Below are positions 59,655-64,000 of a DNA stretch of 64,000 nt, in pieces. The position numbers and the translations under genes were made by a program. The stretch is from positions 63,362,474 to 63,426,473 of the forward strand of contig CM038218.1 of assembly GCA_021442155.1 (NCBI GenBank). The letters run 5' to 3'. Source of the DNA: Cymbidium sinense (taxonomy: Eukaryota; Streptophyta; Magnoliopsida; Asparagales; Orchidaceae). The notes under the pieces were generated by a model that was given only the letters and a program-made list of their open reading frames with translations, made no database searches and was not told the origin of the DNA. Position 1 is the stretch's first letter, and the number at the start of each line of letters is the position of its first letter.

Positions 59655-62115
59655 CACCACCTCTCCCCTTGAGTCTCCGTTGATCTCACTTTGGAGTGAG
59701 CTCTTAACCTCTTCTAGACTTAGGACTCTTCTAGAGACTAAAAACTCTTTAGTCATAAGACACTTCTAGTGATTAGGTGAACACTTAACCTAAGCCTAGA
59801 GACTTAGAAGGGTTAATCATAAGATTAGGCCATGCCTTAAGACTTAAGGAAATCACCTATCCTATAGCCTAAATCCAATTTAGATACACTTTCTCAAATC
59901 AAACGATTCAAATCTCAAACCAAATCTCAAATTCAAATTCAAAAAATCCATATCACAAATTTGACTCCAAATGATTGAAACCCAAAATCAAATTCAAATC
60001 TAAGACCCTTCCTAAGCCATATGAACCACTTTTCATAAGCTTAGCCAAAACTCCCTTTAAAACCATCAAATTCAATTTTTCTTTATAAATCAATTATTCC
60101 TTCATTTATATTCACAAATATAAATGAAATCCAAATTCAAATGACCAAAACTATATCCAAAATTAAATCCAAACCCAATCTAAGCCCTTTAAGCCAATTC
60201 TTTGGACTTAGCCAAATTCTATCCAAATCAAGTCAAAACCAATGAATTTTCTTTTGAATCAATCATTCATTCAATTATCTATCCAAATATAAATGAAACC
60301 TACAATCATCAAATCAAATCAAGTCAACCCAAGTCAAACCCAACTTAGCCCTTTTGACTTGAAAATTTCAAATGAGCAAAATCTTAGACTAAATTGATTA
60401 TTATTGAATTTATATTTCAATCCGTGGCTCATATATAAGTTCAACTAAATTCAATCAAACCAAAACCAAACCAATTGACCCACTTAGGTCCACTTGACCC
60501 AAAGTGACCTTAAAGGACCCATTTGAGCCAACTTCCAATCCAACCCAAATTGGATTAAACCAAGCTCACCAAAACCTTCCACCATGATTGTTGATCACCC
60601 CACGATGATTAATTGCAATCAATTGGGTCAAACCAAGTCAACCCTTAGCCCAAATGAACCAAAACTAGCTAAAACTCATCCTACACCAAATTGATTGAAA
60701 CTAATGATTTCAATCAACCCAAAGTCAATATTTAAATATGACTTGACCACCAATTGAGCTAAACCAAGCCCAATTGGCCATTTGATCCAAGTTGACCCAA
60801 ATTGCCTAAAGGACCAAATTGGCCAAATCATGATCTAACCAAATTGAAAACCAATGGCTCAAGTTCATTCCAAATTGATTATTTAACTTGACTAAAGTGA
60901 TAATTGAGCAATTTGACCAATTGGTCAACTTGACCCAACCTAGCCCAAATTGGCCTAAATCCAAATTAAATCCAAATTAATTCAAACTAAAGACCACATT
61001 CATCTTCAATTAGCCAATTGAACATGAATCAACCCATAACCCAAGTTAATTTGGCCAATTTTGGTCAAATTGGTCAACTATGACCCATATGACCCAAATT
61101 GAGCCAAATCCCTTGAAACCAAGCCATGACCCATTGGGGCTGATCAAACCTAACCCAAACCCATTTGGGATCAGCCCAAAATTAACCCAACCCATTAAAT
61201 CTCATGGATCCTCCCCACATAGATTCCACCCAACCTCATTTAATTCTCATCACATGCACTTAATTCCTCCCAACATTTGTATTAAATAAATGATCATATG
61301 GTAGCAAGAGAGACTTTGGAGCAAAATCCAAAGTCCTCAATCAATCCATCATCCCAACCACCCCAAGCAAGATGATAATACTTGGAGCCAAAAAAATTCA
61401 AAAAAGGGTGGATTTTCAGCCATTATAAAAGGAGGGGAATAAGGCTTCATCTTTTCTCTACCACCATTCCCCCAAGAGCTCCAAAGCAAAAAAAGAACCC
61501 ATCCCCACCTCTTTGAGCCATTCTTGAGCTCAAAATACAAATTTACTTTTCTAAGACGATGGTGAACATCGAGAAGACGACGCTCCAAGGGAGAAAGATT
61601 AAAAATCCTTACAAAGCTCTCACATACCCAGATCCCTCATTTTGTGAAGATTTTGTGCAATTTTAGGAATCTACCTAGATAATCCATTTTACTTTAAATC
61701 ATCCCAATTAGAAAATAGAATTTTTTCGATGTAAATCAACGTGAAAATGAGTCCATTTGGACAAATTTTCACTTAGAAATACTATTTTTCTTTTAAAAAA
61801 GCCGCTTTTTTACTGCTCACCATCTATTATCGCATCCGATATAGCTTACAAGATCACGCTCGGATCATGCGACCGGCCGTTGACACTTGATGACTGGATC
61901 GTCTGATCGCATGGTTCGCATGATTGGATGGCGATCGCAATCGATCCGCCTTGATCATGCGATTTATCTCGACCATCCGATGTAATTGGACGGTCCGAGG
62001 AATCGAGTCACTTTCCAAGCGCAATCGTCTTCGCATGTCACGCGACGCTGACCGCTCGCTCGGGCTCCACGCATCCAATCGCACTCCACGTGATGCCTCG
62101 AATGTCACGCGATTT
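59655..62115 (-). repeat. Inverted partner of block Q
   Basis: The reverse complement of 53,830 to about 50,790 aligns here: gactcttctagacactaa versus gactcttctagagactaa, gacacttctagtgatta in both, gacttagaagggtta in both, then the TTGACCCAA-rich part (60,300-61,100). At 61,425 ttataaaagg precedes a pyrimidine-rich stretch (cttcatcttttctctaccac), a plausible TATA box and leader for plus-strand transcription, as expected in an LTR. 61,840-62,110 is a GC-richer gatcatgcgatc-type segment without a credible gene. Confidence 0.78.
61423..61432 (+). promoter_or_regulatory. Candidate TATA box in the inverted Q block
   Basis: ATTATAAAAGG lies upstream of a CT-rich, leader-like segment in a noncoding repeat. 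Prediction by motif only. Confidence 0.35.
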
Positions 62116-64000
62116 TTTATTTAAAAATTAATTTAAATCACCAAAACTTCAAAAAATTTATAGAAAATAAAATACTTAACCAAAAAAATTATAAACAATG
62201 GCTTGTTGATTCATCTTTCCTAAAGGAATCTAAAAACTCAACCTAAATTTCACTAAATATTTGAGCTTAATTTGAGTTTTAGTAAAAATTAAATTTCATT
62301 AATTAAACCAAAAATACATGTCGATTAAGTTGAAATTTTTAGATATTAAAATTGATATTAAAACACATACTAAAAAATCTTAAGTGAAAAGGACTTCTTT
62401 ATTGGGAGAAATTAAATTTTAAAGTTTAGATATCATTTTAATAAAATAAATCAAATAAAATTAAAATATAAAAATCTTCAAAATGGCTTAAATCACTTAC
62501 ATCTAACTCTAAAAAATGATGATTTTCTCAATCTAATGAACCCAAACAAACACTTAAGACTAAAGTTTAATCAATTAATTAATCAAAATATAATCTAAAA
62601 AATAATTTAAATATCAAATAAAATAAAATGAAATAACACTTAAGAAATCATTAATCAAACCTCAAATCAAAAAAAATATATCATAAGAAACTTAAATATG
62701 ATTAAACCTATTTAAATTAATAAAACTCAATTAAATGATTAAATCTTAAATCAAACTTAAAATTCAATAAATCTAAACTTTAACATTCAAACTATATAAC
62801 CAAACCTACACTAAGGATGGAGTCTTAATCATATGAAACTCTAATGAATATAAATAAATTTAAACTAATTAATCATTAAATAAAATAAAAAACAAATTGA
62901 TTAACAAAACCAATTAAACATAATCATTTGATATTAATCAAATTAAACCAAATAAAGTTAAATTAAACTTAATTAATATATGATTAAATCACATCCATTT
63001 AATAAGATAATTAATAGCCATTAATACATAAACTTAACAACTAAATCAAACATAATGAAATATCAACATAATAAATTAAGAAAATCAAACCTAACTATCA
63101 AAATGATCAAATTTAATTAAATAAAAATAAACAATTAAATCACTTAATCTAATCAAAATGATAAAAACAATAATCCTTAATCAAATCAAACTTAATAAAA
63201 CACTTAACTAAATCAAATCATACATGTAGAAAATTAAAAGTAAATAAATCCTCAAATTTAATAATTAACTTAAACACACTTCTTAATTAAACTAATTACC
63301 CTTAAGCTAATCCAATTGAATAAACACCTAATTAATGCAAACCTAATGAATTAATCCATCATCTTAATGAACCAAATTAACTTTTTAAATCAAATTCAAA
63401 TCAAACACTTAATTAATCTACTAATTAATTTGATCACATCTTAAATAAGCTAATTAAATCATTCAAATTAATCATATTAAACTTAAACTTAATCAAACAT
63501 AAAATGCAATAAATAAATCAACCTAAACAAAAACCTAAATTATTAAGTCATTAATTACATCATTAACCTAAACAAATATGAAGTCAAATTGAAAATTAAA
63601 CAAATCTTTATAATTAACATAAATACACCTCTTAATTAAACTAATCACATAATCACATTGAACCTAAGCAAACCCATAGACTAATAAAGCTAATCAAATC
63701 AAATTAAATCAAATTAAATTAAATTAAGAAAGACTATCATCAATTTAATATGTAATCAAATCAAATCTCATTCAACCTGCTTAAATAAGATAAACTAGTT
63801 AACTTTCAAATGTTTGAAATCAAAATACAAACCAAACTTTGATAAACATGATAATGGATAAGATTAAAAATAAAATCATAATTACAAAGAATCAAACTCA
63901 ATTAAAATAAAAAAATCCCAATTAATCTAATCCGATTAAACTATAAATAAATGAACCACAATCAAATCAAATAAGCATAAAATTAAGTCACATAATCATA
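62116..64000. other. Very AT-rich repeat-like DNA to window end
   Basis: Dominated by taattaa, aatcaaat and aaacctaa words with little G on the plus strand. By position it should correspond to the inverted AT-rich part of block P (50,700 leftward), but the alignment by eye is weak. No gene seen. Confidence 0.5.

Noticed and set aside
61854..62124. Arg/Ser-rich frames on both strands
   Set aside because: Arise from repeated gatcatgcgatc-type words; mutually overlapping and without homologue in block Q.
1..64000. tRNA, rRNA or an intact host gene
   Set aside because: I looked for conserved tRNA boxes, rRNA blocks and multi-exon host proteins and saw none I could support; a dedicated tRNA scan and protein search would be needed to exclude small or degraded ones.

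Overview
This window reads as low-GC, repeat-dominated plant nuclear DNA. The element families present (hAT, a FAR1-type Mutator-like element, and a Tat-lineage Ty3/Gypsy retrotransposon with a second RNase H) are those of flowering plants; I cannot fix the species. I found no intact host gene, rRNA, tRNA or CRISPR array. Every recognisable protein sequence belongs to a decayed transposable element, apart from one 110-codon fragment of unknown origin near 59.3-59.6 kb.

Layout. (1) About 1-6.3 kb is a decayed hAT transposon with its transposase on the minus strand; its left end lies outside the window. (2) 7,700-40,290 is one 32.6-kb Mutator-like element (MULE), delimited by ~140-175-bp terminal inverted repeats and a 9-bp target-site duplication (8 of 9 identical). 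Inside it, from the left: a satellite array, a Ulp1/C48-peptidase-like pseudogene on the plus strand, two more arrays in the same orientation, the 3' half of a FAR1-type transposase gene (minus strand), a nested 19.2-kb Gypsy element (17,078-36,288, minus strand), the 5' half of the same transposase gene, and a fourth satellite array in inverted orientation next to the right terminal repeat. (3) 40.3-45.5 kb is AT-rich intergenic DNA with microsatellites, a purine tract, a duplicated block and a small hAT-like MITE. (4) 45.5-64 kb is a mosaic of long noncoding repeats: a 0.7-kb tandem duplication, a direct repeat with ~6.86-kb spacing (blocks P, Q, P'), a third LTR copy of the Gypsy family (56,786-~59,030), and an inverted partner of block Q running toward the window end.

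How the parts relate. The MULE carried a transposase and a Ulp1-like peptidase gene, the combination known from Kaonashi-like and related Ulp1-MULEs. About 45 copies of a ~120-150-bp repeat, each centred on a palindrome whose consensus is TGTACTCTCATGAGAGTACA, lie on both sides in mirror orientation, so the element has a large imperfect inverted-repeat architecture beyond its terminal repeats. The Gypsy element later landed inside the transposase gene: the two halves belong to one protein, and the frame continues across the insertion into a QCSES motif that corresponds to the TQRSES catalytic motif of FAR1-type transposases. Old age of the Gypsy copy is inferred from indel-rich divergence between its LTRs (3.8 versus 5.0 kb) and many stops in gag-pol.
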